From contig NZ_LMHW01000010.1 of NCBI RefSeq assembly GCF_001428525.1, forward strand, positions 1,133,853-1,197,852: a stretch of 64,000 bases of DNA, read 5' to 3'. Source of the stretch: Flavobacterium sp. Root186. Lineage in GTDB: Bacteria > Bacteroidota > Bacteroidia > Flavobacteriales > Flavobacteriaceae. The notes under the pieces are model-generated. The model saw only the letters and a program-made list of their open reading frames with translations, did not search any database and was not told the DNA's origin. This document shows positions 25,555 to 36,132 of this stretch, in pieces (the stretch's first letter is position 1; every line of letters starts with the position of its first letter). The position numbers and the translations under genes are program-made.

Positions 25555-26268
25555 TTAATTTGACGTTTCATTAAAAAATACAACGCTGTGACAAGCTACA
25601 ATTGCAGCGGTTTCTGTTCGCAAACGTGTATTTCCTAAAGTTACCGGCTGATATTTATTTTCAATTGCCAAAGCTATTTCCTTTTCAGAAAAATCTCCTT
25701 CGGGACCAATTAATAAAGTAACATCTTCATTTGGTTTTAAAGTTTCCTTCAAAGACTTTTTATCTGTTTCCTCACAATGTGCAATAAATTGTAAACCCTG
25801 ATTTTTTTGTTTGATGAATTCTTTAAATGAAACCGCTTCATTCAGTTTTGGAAAATAAGTTTCATTTGATTGTTTCATTGCCGATAAAATAATCTTTTCA
25901 AAACGCTCTAAATTAATCACTTTTCGTTCTGAACGATCGCAGATAATTGGCGTGATTTCCTGAATTCCAATCTCTGTTGCTTTTTCTAAAAACCATTCAA
26001 AACGATCATTCATTTTGGTTGGAGCAACCGCTAAATGCAGACGAAATTTTGGTTCGGGAGATTTTTTTATCGAACGAACTGCAACAATACATTTATTGTC
26101 TGAAGCCAGCGTAATTTCAGTTTCAAACAATAAGCCTAAACCGTTTGTAACATATAAAATATCCGAATCTTTTTTTCGTAAAACTTTTATAATATGTTTG
26201 CTTTCTTCTTTATCAAAAGAAAAACTTTCGGTTGTTTCGTCAATATCCGGATTGTAAAATAACTGCAT
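25555..26268 (-). CDS. rsmE: 16S rRNA (uracil-1498-N3)-methyltransferase
   Basis: 237 residues. An N-terminal PUA-like domain (residues about 1-70, HIIKVLRKK) precedes a SPOUT domain with LLIGPEGDFSEKE and LGNTRLRTETA, the RsmE signature that forms the SAM-binding knot. The enzyme methylates U1498 in the ribosomal decoding region. It is encoded between the tsaD and DUF4159 genes, in an operon with a 2-base gap to tsaD. Confidence 0.94.
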   Translation of the reverse strand: MQLFYNPDIDETTESFSFDKEESKHIIKVLRKKDSDILYVTNGLGLLFETEITLASDNKCIVAVRSIKKSPEPKFRLHLAVAPTKMNDRFEWFLEKATEIGIQEITPIICDRSERKVINLERFEKIILSAMKQSNETYFPKLNEAVSFKEFIKQKNQGLQFIAHCEETDKKSLKETLKPNEDVTLLIGPEGDFSEKEIALAIENKYQPVTLGNTRLRTETAAIVACHSVVFFNETSN

Positions 26269-26270
26269 AA

Positions 26271-27293
26271 TTAAAATTGAATTCGCGCTTTAGAAACCAC
26301 CGCAGAAGTTTCAAAACGACTTGATAAATATTTTTGATAGCCCACAATTCCAATCATTGCCGCATTATCTGTAGTGTATTCGAATTTTGGAATAAAAGTT
26401 TTCCAACCATATTTGGCTTCGCTTTCTTTCAAAGTAGTTCTGATTCCTGAATTTGCCGAAACACCTCCGCCAATCGCAATTTGTTTAATTCCGGTTTCTT
26501 TGACAGCTAATTTTAGTTTGTCCATCAAAATTTCGATAATCGTATGCTGAATAGAAGCACAGATATCATTTAGGTTTTCATCAACAAAATTTGGATTCTC
26601 CAGTTTATTTTTCTGTATAAAATATAAAATCGCTGTTTTCAAACCTGAAAAACTAAAATCTAATCCCGGAACTTTTGGTTTTGTAAAAGTGAAAGCCTTT
26701 GGATTTCCTTCTTTTGCATATTTGTCGATCAAAGGCCCGCCTGGGTAGGGAAGTCCTAAGATTTTTGCACTCTTATCAAAAGCTTCTCCAACCGCATCAT
26801 CAGTGGTTTCACCAATAATTTCCATATCAAAAAAGCTGTTCACTTTTACAATCTGCGTATGTCCTCCGCTGATGGTTAAAGCTAAAAAAGGAAATTCAGG
26901 TTTATCATAGCCTTCTTCATCAATAAAATGGGCTAAAATATGGGCATGCATATGATTTACAGCAATTAACGGAATGTTTAATGCTAATGATAATGATTTA
27001 CTGAAAGAACTTCCCACTAACAAGGATCCCATTAAGCCCGGACCTTGTGTAAAGGCAATGGCAGTTAGCTGTTCTTTTTGTACATTTGCTTTACGAAGCG
27101 CTGCGTCGATTACAGGAACTATATTTTGCTGATGCGCCCTTGAAGCTAATTCAGGAACTACACCGCCATATTGATTGTGAATTAATTGATTAGCCACAAC
27201 ATTTGAGAGAACTTTATCGTTATGTAAAACTGCGGCAGCAGTATCATCGCATGAACTTTCGATGGCAAGAATAAAAACCTCTGAATTTTGCAT
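26271..27293 (-). CDS. tsaD: tRNA N6-adenosine threonylcarbamoyltransferase
   Basis: 340 residues from the ATG at 27293, where MQNSEVFILAIESSCDDT fits family starts; a start at 27326 would add 11 poor residues. The metal-binding HMHAH motif is at His114-His118. ESSCDDT and the GPGLMGSL loop are also present, as is a C-terminal GGGVSANSGIR nucleotide-binding loop. TsaD, with TsaB and TsaE, makes the t6A modification at tRNA position 37. It is divergent from the TamB gene. Confidence 0.95.
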   Translation of the reverse strand: MQNSEVFILAIESSCDDTAAAVLHNDKVLSNVVANQLIHNQYGGVVPELASRAHQQNIVPVIDAALRKANVQKEQLTAIAFTQGPGLMGSLLVGSSFSKSLSLALNIPLIAVNHMHAHILAHFIDEEGYDKPEFPFLALTISGGHTQIVKVNSFFDMEIIGETTDDAVGEAFDKSAKILGLPYPGGPLIDKYAKEGNPKAFTFTKPKVPGLDFSFSGLKTAILYFIQKNKLENPNFVDENLNDICASIQHTIIEILMDKLKLAVKETGIKQIAIGGGVSANSGIRTTLKESEAKYGWKTFIPKFEYTTDNAAMIGIVGYQKYLSSRFETSAVVSKARIQF

Positions 27294-27415
27294 ATAAAGG
27301 CACGAATTTTGAATTATATTTGACAAATCAAATTTTGAATTGCTTTGATTTGAAGCAGAGCCCCAAAATTAAAGAATTTTTATCAAAACAGCCGACCTTT
27401 GTCTGTTCAAATTAA

Positions 27416-30400
27416 ATTAAAACAAAATCAATAATAATACCAGTTATCAAAAGAGTTAAGAAAATAGTATCCAGAACCCTGATTGGCTTAATTTTACTTT
27501 TGCTGATACTTGCTATCACTCTTTCTCTGCCTGTCGTACAGACAAAAATCGCTAAATATGTTACCGAAACCCTTAATACTGATTTTAAAACAAAGATTAG
27601 TATTGATAAAGTTGCTATTAACATTTTTGGTGGTGTAAAACTAAAAAAAGTCCTGATTTTAGATCATCACAGCAAAACGCTGATTTATTCTGATATCATT
27701 ACTACTGATATTTTAAGTATAAAACGACTTATTGACGGCGATTTACTTTTTGGTGATCTTCGTTTAACGGGGTTGATTTTTAATATAAAAACGTATAAAA
27801 ACGAAAATGAAAACAATATTAATAAGTTTATTAAATTGTTTGAAACCAAAGAAGAAAAGAAACAATCGGGTAAACATTTTCTCTTTACAGCTAAAAATGC
27901 CTATATCGAAAACGGAAATTTTTCTGTAGTAGATGAAAATAAAAGAACACCTCAGTTTTTAAATTTTAAAAAATTAAACGCTTACATAAGCGATTTTAAA
28001 TTATATGGCCCTGATGTAACAACTATAATTCACAGATTTTCGTTTCAGGATCACCGTGGCTTGTACGTTTCGAACTTTACAGGAAAATTCAGTTATACTA
28101 AAAAACAGATTAAAGTCGAAAATTTGGCTATTAAAACCAAAAGATCTTCGATTTACGGAAAAGCAATTTTAAATTATAAGCCTGGCGATTTTCTGGAATT
28201 TACAGATAAAGTGCAGTTTAATGTGGCGCTGGATTCGTCTTCAATTGCTTCAAACGATATTCGTTATTTTTATGATGGCTTAGGAAAAAACCAGCATTTT
28301 AAAATCAGAACGAAAATAAAAGGGACTTTAAATAATCTGAATCTAAACCGCCTTAGACTTAGCGATGCAAATGGTTCGAAAATTTTTGGAACAATCAATT
28401 TTAGAAATCTTTTGGGAACAAAAGAACAAAAATTTTCTATGGACGGAAAGTTCGATAAATTGATTTCAAGTTATGATAATCTGGTGGTTTTACTTCCGGG
28501 TATTTTAGGTAAAAAACTTCCGAAAGAACTAAAAAGAATCGGGAAATTTAATATTGTAGGGAAAGCAAAAGTTTCGACAACTGTGCTCGAAGCCGATTTT
28601 AAGATGGCAACTGATTTAGGAAACGGTAAAGTAGATCTTCATATGAATAATATGGATTTTATCGATAAAGCTTCTTATTCGGGAAATATAGTTTTAGATA
28701 ATTTTAATGTTGGCGCCCTATTAGATCGAAAAGATATTGGAAGAACAACTTTAGATGTTGATGTTGACGGTGTTGGTTTTACCGAAAAATATCTGAACAC
28801 GATTATAAAAGGAGATATTGCCAAGTTAGATTACAATAAATACACGTATAGTAATATTGTTGTAAATGGTAATTTCAAACTGCCTTACTATAAAGGACAA
28901 ATCTCTGTAAATGATCCAAATTTAAACTTGACATTTGATGGTTTGGTCGATTTAAGCAAAAAAGAAAGCCGTTACGATTTTCATATCAATGTCGAAAATT
29001 CAGATTTGCGAAAACTGAAATTCGTTAGTGATTCTATTTCACATTTTAAAGGTGATGCCGTTGTACAGCTGACAGGAAATTCGATAGAAAATCTTCAGGG
29101 AAATATTTATATTAAAGATGCCGAATATCAAAATCCAAAGGCAACGTACGCTTTTGATGAAGTTACGGTAAGTTCAAATTTTGATGCAGACAGGCTTCGG
29201 ACTATAACCGTTAATTCATCTGATATTGTTGAAGGAAAAATTGTGGGTAAATTTCAGTTTGCACAATTGGATAAACTGGTAATGAATTCTGTTGGAAGTC
29301 TCTATACAAACTATAAACCTTTTAAAGTTAAAAAAGGGCAGTTTCTGCGTTTCAACTTTCATGTGTATAATAAGGTTGTAGAAATGCTGTATCCTGAAAT
29401 GAAAATCGATTCAAGTACAGTGGTTCGTGGAAAAATAGATTCGGACTTGCAGGAATTTAAATTTGGATTCAGATCAAAACAAATCAGCGCGGCTAAAAAT
29501 ACTTTTGATAATATCAGAATCAGCATTGACAATAAAAACCCGCTTTATAATGCTTTCATTGAGTTGGATAGTATAAAAACGCCCTATTATAAAATACGAG
29601 ATTTTAATTTAATCAATGTAACATCAAAAGATACTTTGTTTGTTCGTTCTGAGTTTAAGGGGGGTGACAAAGGTCAGGATTATTTCAATCTGGACTTGTT
29701 TCATACCATTGATAAAAACAAAAATAATATAGTTGGAATCAAGAAATCTGAAATGAAGTTTAAAGACTATTTATGGTATTTAAATGAAGATGCAAAAAAA
29801 GACAACCAGATTGTTTTTGATCAGTATTTTAAAAACTTCACGATTGATAATATCGTACTGTCGCATGAAAATCAGAAAATTGATTTAAACGGAGTTATTA
29901 AAGGGAAAGATTATAAAGATCTCGTCCTCAATTTTGAAGATGTAGATATCAATAAAATTACGCCTTTTAATTCGAAGTTTGTTTTCAACGGAAATTTAAA
30001 CGGAAATATAAATTATAAGCAGAATAAAGATGTTTTTCAGCCCACGGCAAATATTGTGGTTGATCATCTTAATTTAAATAAAGTCGATCTGGGAACTTTG
30101 AATTTTGATATTTCAGGAGATCAGAGTTTTAAAAAGTTTACTATAAATTCTTCGATTGTAAATGGTTTTGCAGAGTCGTTTAGAGCAAACGGAACTATTG
30201 CTGTCGAAAATAAAGAGACATTCTTAGATCTAAATTTAAAACTCGAAGGATTTGATCTGGCAACGTTAGGAACTGTCGGCGGTGATGTATTATCAAATAT
30301 CAGAGGTTCAGTTTCGGGAAATGCGGCTGTTGTAGGGAATTTGAAAAAACCGGAAATCAACGGGCGTTTGTATGTTGAAAAAGCCGGAATGACAATTCCG

Positions 30401-31990
30401 TACTTAAATGTTGATTATGCATTAAGTGACAGAACGGTTATTGATTTAACCGATGAAAAATTCTTGTTTAGAAATAATCAGTTAACCGATACAAAATTCG
30501 GAACAAAAGGATTGCTGAACGGAACAATTGAGCATCATAATTTTGGAGACTGGAAATTAGATTTAACCATAACTTCAAAACGATTATTGGCACTTGATAC
30601 AAAAGACAGCGAAGATGCGGCGTATTTTGGAACGGCATTTATAAACGGTACTGCGAGTATAAAAGGTCCTACACAAAGCCTATTTATTAAGGTTGATGCA
30701 AAATCTGAAAAAGGAACAGAAGTTAAGATTCCGATCAGCAACGTGCAAAATTCCAGTGAAAGCAATTGGATTCACTTTGTAACGCCAAAAGAGAAATACA
30801 ATTTATCTAAAGGTATTGTTGAGAAAACCCGAAATTATAACGGACTTGAATTAGAATTTGATTTTGATATTACGCCAGATGCCGAGGTTGAAGTAATTCT
30901 GGATCGAAATTCCGGTCATGGTATGAAAGGAAAAGGATACGGATCGTTATTGTTTAAAATCAATACGCTGGGTAAATTTAATATGTGGGGAGATTTCCAG
31001 GCATACGAAGGAACGTATAACTTTAAATATGGAGGTTTAATCGATAAAAAGTTTGCGGTTAAAAAAGGAGGTTCGATTATTTGGGAAGGAAACCCAATGA
31101 AAGCACAGCTTAATTTAGAAGCAGTTTACAGAACATCTGCAAATCCTGCGGTATTATTGGACAATTCGTCTTTCAATAAAAAAGTTCCTGTAGAAGTTGT
31201 AATTGGTTTAAGAGGCGATTTAACAAGTCCTGAACCTAATTTTGATATTCAGTTTCCATCGGTAAGTAATGTTTTAAAATCAGAAATACAATATAAGTTA
31301 GATGATAAAGATGTGAGGCAGACACAAGCCTTGTATTTATTGTCGACTGGTTCATTTATGAGTCAGGACGGGTTTAATCAAAGCGATTTATCCGGAACTT
31401 TTGCAGAAACGGCAGCAAGTTTATTGGGCGGTATTATAAAATCGGATAATGACCTTATTAATATAGATTTGAATTTTATATCGGCAGACAGAAGAATAGG
31501 GCAGGAAGCCGACGGGCAGTTTGTCGCCAATATTTCATCGCAGATTAATGAACGAATTTCAATAAACGGAAAAGTAGGTGTTCCTGTTGGGGGAGTAAAC
31601 GAATCGGCCATTGTTGGAGATATTGAAATATTGTATAGAGTAAACGAAGACGGATCAATGAACCTTCGTTTGTTCAATAAAGAAAATGATATTAATTATA
31701 TAGGACAAGGAATTGGTTATACACAAGGAGTTGGTATTTCGTATGAAGTCGATTTTGATACTTTCAGCGAACTGGTCAATAAGTTGTTTAAAAGCCATAA
31801 ACTCGAAAAAGCTATAAAAACCTCAGATGATTTTCAGGATTCTAATTTAAATCCGGATTTTGTTAATTTCAATAACAACAAAAAAGAAGCTGAAAAAGAT
31901 AAAAAGAAATCTGAAAAAGAAAAAGAAGAGGAGAAAAAGCCAAAACCTCAAAACAATAATGAAGGTTTGATTCCTGACAACGATTTCTAA
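27416..31990 (+). CDS. TamB-like translocation and assembly module protein
   Basis: About 1500-1524 residues. The frame is open from 27416, after a TAA at 27413-27415. There is no ATG, GTG or TTG before the TTG at 27500. The basic stretch KRVKKIVSR and the first half of the signal-anchor helix (GLILLLLILAITL) lie upstream of that TTG. The true start is therefore probably a non-standard codon (ATT at 27416 or an ATA/ATC soon after). The long middle is beta-strand repeat typical of bridge-like lipid-transfer proteins. The C-terminal DUF490 domain ends in a Lys/Glu-rich tail. It links inner and outer membranes and moves phospholipid or assists barrel assembly. Confidence 0.88.
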   Translation: MKTKSIIIPVIKRVKKIVSRTLIGLILLLLILAITLSLPVVQTKIAKYVTETLNTDFKTKISIDKVAINIFGGVKLKKVLILDHHSKTLIYSDIITTDILSIKRLIDGDLLFGDLRLTGLIFNIKTYKNENENNINKFIKLFETKEEKKQSGKHFLFTAKNAYIENGNFSVVDENKRTPQFLNFKKLNAYISDFKLYGPDVTTIIHRFSFQDHRGLYVSNFTGKFSYTKKQIKVENLAIKTKRSSIYGKAILNYKPGDFLEFTDKVQFNVALDSSSIASNDIRYFYDGLGKNQHFKIRTKIKGTLNNLNLNRLRLSDANGSKIFGTINFRNLLGTKEQKFSMDGKFDKLISSYDNLVVLLPGILGKKLPKELKRIGKFNIVGKAKVSTTVLEADFKMATDLGNGKVDLHMNNMDFIDKASYSGNIVLDNFNVGALLDRKDIGRTTLDVDVDGVGFTEKYLNTIIKGDIAKLDYNKYTYSNIVVNGNFKLPYYKGQISVNDPNLNLTFDGLVDLSKKESRYDFHINVENSDLRKLKFVSDSISHFKGDAVVQLTGNSIENLQGNIYIKDAEYQNPKATYAFDEVTVSSNFDADRLRTITVNSSDIVEGKIVGKFQFAQLDKLVMNSVGSLYTNYKPFKVKKGQFLRFNFHVYNKVVEMLYPEMKIDSSTVVRGKIDSDLQEFKFGFRSKQISAAKNTFDNIRISIDNKNPLYNAFIELDSIKTPYYKIRDFNLINVTSKDTLFVRSEFKGGDKGQDYFNLDLFHTIDKNKNNIVGIKKSEMKFKDYLWYLNEDAKKDNQIVFDQYFKNFTIDNIVLSHENQKIDLNGVIKGKDYKDLVLNFEDVDINKITPFNSKFVFNGNLNGNINYKQNKDVFQPTANIVVDHLNLNKVDLGTLNFDISGDQSFKKFTINSSIVNGFAESFRANGTIAVENKETFLDLNLKLEGFDLATLGTVGGDVLSNIRGSVSGNAAVVGNLKKPEINGRLYVEKAGMTIPYLNVDYALSDRTVIDLTDEKFLFRNNQLTDTKFGTKGLLNGTIEHHNFGDWKLDLTITSKRLLALDTKDSEDAAYFGTAFINGTASIKGPTQSLFIKVDAKSEKGTEVKIPISNVQNSSESNWIHFVTPKEKYNLSKGIVEKTRNYNGLELEFDFDITPDAEVEVILDRNSGHGMKGKGYGSLLFKINTLGKFNMWGDFQAYEGTYNFKYGGLIDKKFAVKKGGSIIWEGNPMKAQLNLEAVYRTSANPAVLLDNSSFNKKVPVEVVIGLRGDLTSPEPNFDIQFPSVSNVLKSEIQYKLDDKDVRQTQALYLLSTGSFMSQDGFNQSDLSGTFAETAASLLGGIIKSDNDLINIDLNFISADRRIGQEADGQFVANISSQINERISINGKVGVPVGGVNESAIVGDIEILYRVNEDGSMNLRLFNKENDINYIGQGIGYTQGVGISYEVDFDTFSELVNKLFKSHKLEKAIKTSDDFQDSNLNPDFVNFNNNKKEAEKDKKKSEKEKEEEKKPKPQNNNEGLIPDNDF

Positions 31991-32299
31991 CACATTGTTA
32001 AAAAAGATTATAAAAAAACCATTCGCATCAACGAATGGTTTTTTTATGCCTAACTTTATGGTTTTAGTATTTTTTTGCTAAAGCGCTGTTCTTTATATTT
32101 TTATAACACTTCATTTAGGTATTGTTATTTTTAAAGAATTAATTAAAAAATGGGGTATTTATTATTTTAAATGAAATTTTTGGTATCAAAAAACTTATTA
32201 ACGAAAACGTTTGAATTTAACATATTTTACTAATTTATTATAAACATAACCCGAAAAGTGCTGAATGTTTGCTAAATTTACAACTTTAATACTTAAATA
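31991..32299. other. 309-base intergenic region
   Basis: It holds the TamB terminator (32012-32046) and AT-rich DNA upstream of pfkA. No further gene or clear consensus promoter was seen. Confidence 0.5.
32012..32046. terminator. Terminator after the TamB-like gene
   Basis: AAAAAACCATTCG (32013-32025) pairs perfectly with CGAATGGTTTTTT (32032-32044) around a 6-base loop, followed by T and A. It could work in both directions. Confidence 0.9.
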
Positions 32300-33286
32300 A
32301 TGTCAAAAACAATAAAAAAAGTAGGTGTTCTTACCTCAGGAGGAGACTCACCAGGAATGAATGCTGCAATACGATCTGTTGTTCGAACATGTGCTTATCA
32401 TAATATAGAATGCATCGGAATTTATAGAGGGTATCAAGGAATGATAGAAGGCGACTTTAAAGAAATGGGCCCTCGAAGCGTGAATAATATTGTAAATAAA
32501 GGAGGAACGATCTTAAAATCAGCTCGTTCTGTTGATTTTAGAACACCTGAAGGAAGAAAAAAAGCGCACGAAAACCTTTTAAAAGCCGGAATTGATGCTT
32601 TAGTAGTTATTGGTGGTGACGGAAGTTTTACCGGAGGTTTAATTTTCAATGCTGAATATAATTTCCCGGTAATGGGAATTCCTGGTACAATCGATAATGA
32701 TATTTTCGGTACAAGCTTTACACTGGGTTATGATACTGCTTTGAATACTGTTGTTGACTGTATTGATAAAATTAGAGATACTGCAAGTTCACATAACCGT
32801 TTATTCTTTGTAGAGGTTATGGGTAGAGATGCAGGTCACATCGCACTTAATGCAGGAATTGGTGCAGGTGCAGAAGAAATCCTTATTCCTGAAGAAGATT
32901 TAGGTCTTGACAGACTGCTTGACTCTCTTCAAAAAAGTAAAGCTTCAGGAAAATCATCAAGTATAGTGGTTATTGCCGAAGGTGATAAAATTGGTAAAAA
33001 CGTATTCGAATTAAAAGATTACGTTGAAGCTAATTTACCGGAGTACGACGTAAGAGTATCTGTTTTAGGACATATGCAGCGTGGTGGTTCACCATCTTGT
33101 TTTGACCGTGTTTTAGCAAGCCGTCTTGGTGTAAAAGCAGTAGAATCTTTAATTGAAGGAAAATCAAATTACATGGTTGGTCTTAAGGAAGATAAAGTTA
33201 TTTTAACTCCGCTTGAGCAGGCAATTAAAGGTAAATCGGAAATTGATAGAGAATTATTGAGAGTGTCAGACATTATGTCTACATAA
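32300..33286 (+). CDS. pfkA: ATP-dependent 6-phosphofructokinase
   Basis: 328 residues. LTSGGDSPGMNAAI near the start and GGDGS (105-109) form the ATP site; Gly rather than Asp at 108 argues for ATP and not pyrophosphate as donor. The catalytic loop is PGTIDND with Asp132 as base. The substrate motif MGRDAGHIA and a later HMQRGG with R are also present. The enzyme catalyses the committing step of glycolysis. It lies 95 bases before gap on the same strand, forming a glycolysis cluster. Confidence 0.96.
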   Translation: MSKTIKKVGVLTSGGDSPGMNAAIRSVVRTCAYHNIECIGIYRGYQGMIEGDFKEMGPRSVNNIVNKGGTILKSARSVDFRTPEGRKKAHENLLKAGIDALVVIGGDGSFTGGLIFNAEYNFPVMGIPGTIDNDIFGTSFTLGYDTALNTVVDCIDKIRDTASSHNRLFFVEVMGRDAGHIALNAGIGAGAEEILIPEEDLGLDRLLDSLQKSKASGKSSSIVVIAEGDKIGKNVFELKDYVEANLPEYDVRVSVLGHMQRGGSPSCFDRVLASRLGVKAVESLIEGKSNYMVGLKEDKVILTPLEQAIKGKSEIDRELLRVSDIMST

Positions 33287-33357
33287 TTATATAAGAGAAA
33301 AGTTTAAAAGAGAAGAAGTTTATTGTGAGGAAATTAGACTTTGAATTAGTATAATAA

Positions 33358-34386
<1,029 letters not shown>

Positions 34387-34402
34387 TATTATATATTTTT
34401 AC

Positions 34403-34440
34403 AAAATCCCGTTATCACCAAGTAACGGGATTTTCTTATT
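34403..34440 (+). terminator. Terminator of the pfkA-gap unit
   Basis: AAAATCCCGTTA (34403-34414) pairs with TAACGGGATTTT (34423-34434) around an 8-base loop, followed by C and a T-rich stretch. It is 17 bases after the gap stop codon. Confidence 0.92.
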
Positions 34441-34509
34441 TTGTTCTGTCTTTAATTAATGTAAAAAACACACTTATTTGAAGAAAAACTAATTCAAAAA
34501 ACAAAAAAA

Positions 34510-35361
34510 ATGAAATTAATAGTTGATAGTGGATCTACTAAAGCCGATTGGATTGCAATTGATGATAATGGAAAAGTATTATTCACGACACAAACCTTAG
34601 GATTAAATCCTGAAATTCTTGACGGACCGGAAATTATCGCAAGATTAAACGACCGTTTTGATATTCTGCAAAATAAAAAAAATGCAACACATTTGTTCTT
34701 TTACGGAGCAGGTTGTGGAACAGACAGAATGAAAGAAGCTTTAAAGCAAATCTTTCAGGAGTATTTTACTAACGCTATTGTTGATGTTCAGGAAGATACT
34801 TATGCGGCTGTTTACGCTACAACTCCAAAAGGAGAAGAAGCAATCGTATCGATCTTAGGAACTGGCTCAAACTGCAGTTATTTTGATGGAAAAGTATTGC
34901 ACCAAAAAGTTCAGTCATTAGGATATATTGTAATGGATGACTGCAGCGGAAACGTTTTTGGAAAAGAATTAATTAGAAAATACTATTTTAATAAAATGCC
35001 AAAAGAATTAGCGCTTGAGCTTGAAAAAGAATACGACGTTGATCCTGATTTTATTAAAAACAAATTATATAAAGAACCAAACCCAAATGCTTATTTAGCA
35101 ACTTTTGCTAAGTTTTTAATCAAGCATAAAGACACAGAATTCTGCAGAAAAATTATTTTCAAAGGAATGAAATCTTTCGTTAAAAACTACATCAAACAGT
35201 TTGATAACTGTAAAGAAGTTCCTGTGCATTTTGTTGGTTCTATTGCATTTTATCTAAAAGATGAATTACAAGAAACTTTCGATAAATACGAGCTTAAATT
35301 AGGAAATGTGTTAAGAAGGCCAATTGACGGTTTAATTGCTTACCATGTTGCTAATCAATAG
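34510..35361 (+). CDS. BadF/BadG-type ATPase, likely N-acetylglucosamine kinase
   Basis: 283 residues of the actin-like ATPase fold. Phosphate-1 loop VDSGSTKADW, then FFYGAGCG, the phosphate-2 loop SILGTGSNC and a GYIVMDDCSGNVFGKE segment. HFVGSIAF supplies the adenosine motif. These fit the BcrAD_BadFG family, whose bacterial members are mostly GlcNAc or amino-sugar kinases. It would feed amino-sugar phosphates into the neighbouring glycolytic steps. mgsA follows within 11 bases, suggesting an operon. The substrate is inferred. Confidence 0.85.
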   Translation: MKLIVDSGSTKADWIAIDDNGKVLFTTQTLGLNPEILDGPEIIARLNDRFDILQNKKNATHLFFYGAGCGTDRMKEALKQIFQEYFTNAIVDVQEDTYAAVYATTPKGEEAIVSILGTGSNCSYFDGKVLHQKVQSLGYIVMDDCSGNVFGKELIRKYYFNKMPKELALELEKEYDVDPDFIKNKLYKEPNPNAYLATFAKFLIKHKDTEFCRKIIFKGMKSFVKNYIKQFDNCKEVPVHFVGSIAFYLKDELQETFDKYELKLGNVLRRPIDGLIAYHVANQ

Positions 35362-35371
35362 TTCAGGGTTT

Positions 35372-35746
35372 ATGGAAATTGCCATCATTGCACACGACGG
35401 TAAAAAAGCAGATTTGATTGATTTTTTGATTAAAAACGAAGCAGTTCTTCATAATGAAAAAATCAGACTTATTGGTACCGGAACAACTGGAGGAAAAGCC
35501 GAAGCAGCGGGATTTAAAACGCAAAGAATGCTTTCCGGGCCTTTAGGAGGTGATGCACAGATTGCAGGAAGAGTAGCGGAAGGAATTACACAGATGGTGT
35601 TCTTTTTTAAAGATCCATTATCAAGTCATCCGCATGAAGCTGATATCAATATGTTAATTCGTGTTTGCGATGTACATAATGTGCCGCTGGCAACAAATGA
35701 AGCAACGGCACAATTATTATTAAATGCTATTGCACAGCAATTATAG
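35372..35746 (+). CDS. mgsA: Methylglyoxal synthase
   Basis: 124 residues from the ATG at 35372; an in-frame start at 35336 overlaps the kinase gene and adds 12 residues absent from the family. The N-terminus IAIIAHDGKK, the phosphate loop GTGTTGG and GPLGGDAQI (catalytic Asp) are typical, as is the final DVHNVPLATN. The enzyme converts dihydroxyacetone phosphate to methylglyoxal, a phosphate-recovery overflow route. The last 20 bases overlap the RidA gene tail to tail. Confidence 0.93.
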   Translation: MEIAIIAHDGKKADLIDFLIKNEAVLHNEKIRLIGTGTTGGKAEAAGFKTQRMLSGPLGGDAQIAGRVAEGITQMVFFFKDPLSSHPHEADINMLIRVCDVHNVPLATNEATAQLLLNAIAQQL

Positions 35747-36107
35747 AGATCTCAACATTTACATTTTTTGGCAGACATGCCACTTGAACCGTTTCACGTG
35801 CTGGAGCGGTTTTTTCGTTAAAATAAGAACCGTAAATAGTGTTAATAGCACCAAAATTGTTCATATCCATAATGAAGATTGTTGCTTTTACAACATTTTC
35901 AAAAGTCATATCAGCCGCTTCTAATATAGCTGCAATATTCTCCATTACTTGTTTTGTCTCGTCATTAATATTGTCAGTTACAAGTTCGCCTGAAGCCGGA
36001 TTTATAGCAATCTGGCCAGAAGCATAAAGTGTATTTCCTGATAATACGGCCTGATTATATGGCCCAATAGGAGCCGGAGCCTTTTCTGTAAAGATTATTT
36101 TTTTCAT
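35727..36107 (-). CDS. ridA: RidA-family 2-iminobutanoate/2-iminopropanoate deaminase
   Basis: 126 residues, the normal length. GPYNQAVLSGNTLYASGQI at the N-terminus and the C-terminal PARETVQVACLPKN with the key substrate-binding Arg are clear family hallmarks. The enzyme hydrolyses reactive enamine/imine intermediates made by PLP enzymes. It is encoded 25 bases downstream of lptD on the same strand, and its last 20 bases overlap mgsA on the opposite strand. Confidence 0.93.
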   Translation of the reverse strand: MKKIIFTEKAPAPIGPYNQAVLSGNTLYASGQIAINPASGELVTDNINDETKQVMENIAAILEAADMTFENVVKATIFIMDMNNFGAINTIYGSYFNEKTAPARETVQVACLPKNVNVEISIIAVQ

Positions 36108-36132
36108 GATAAATTTATTTTAAGTCGACGAA

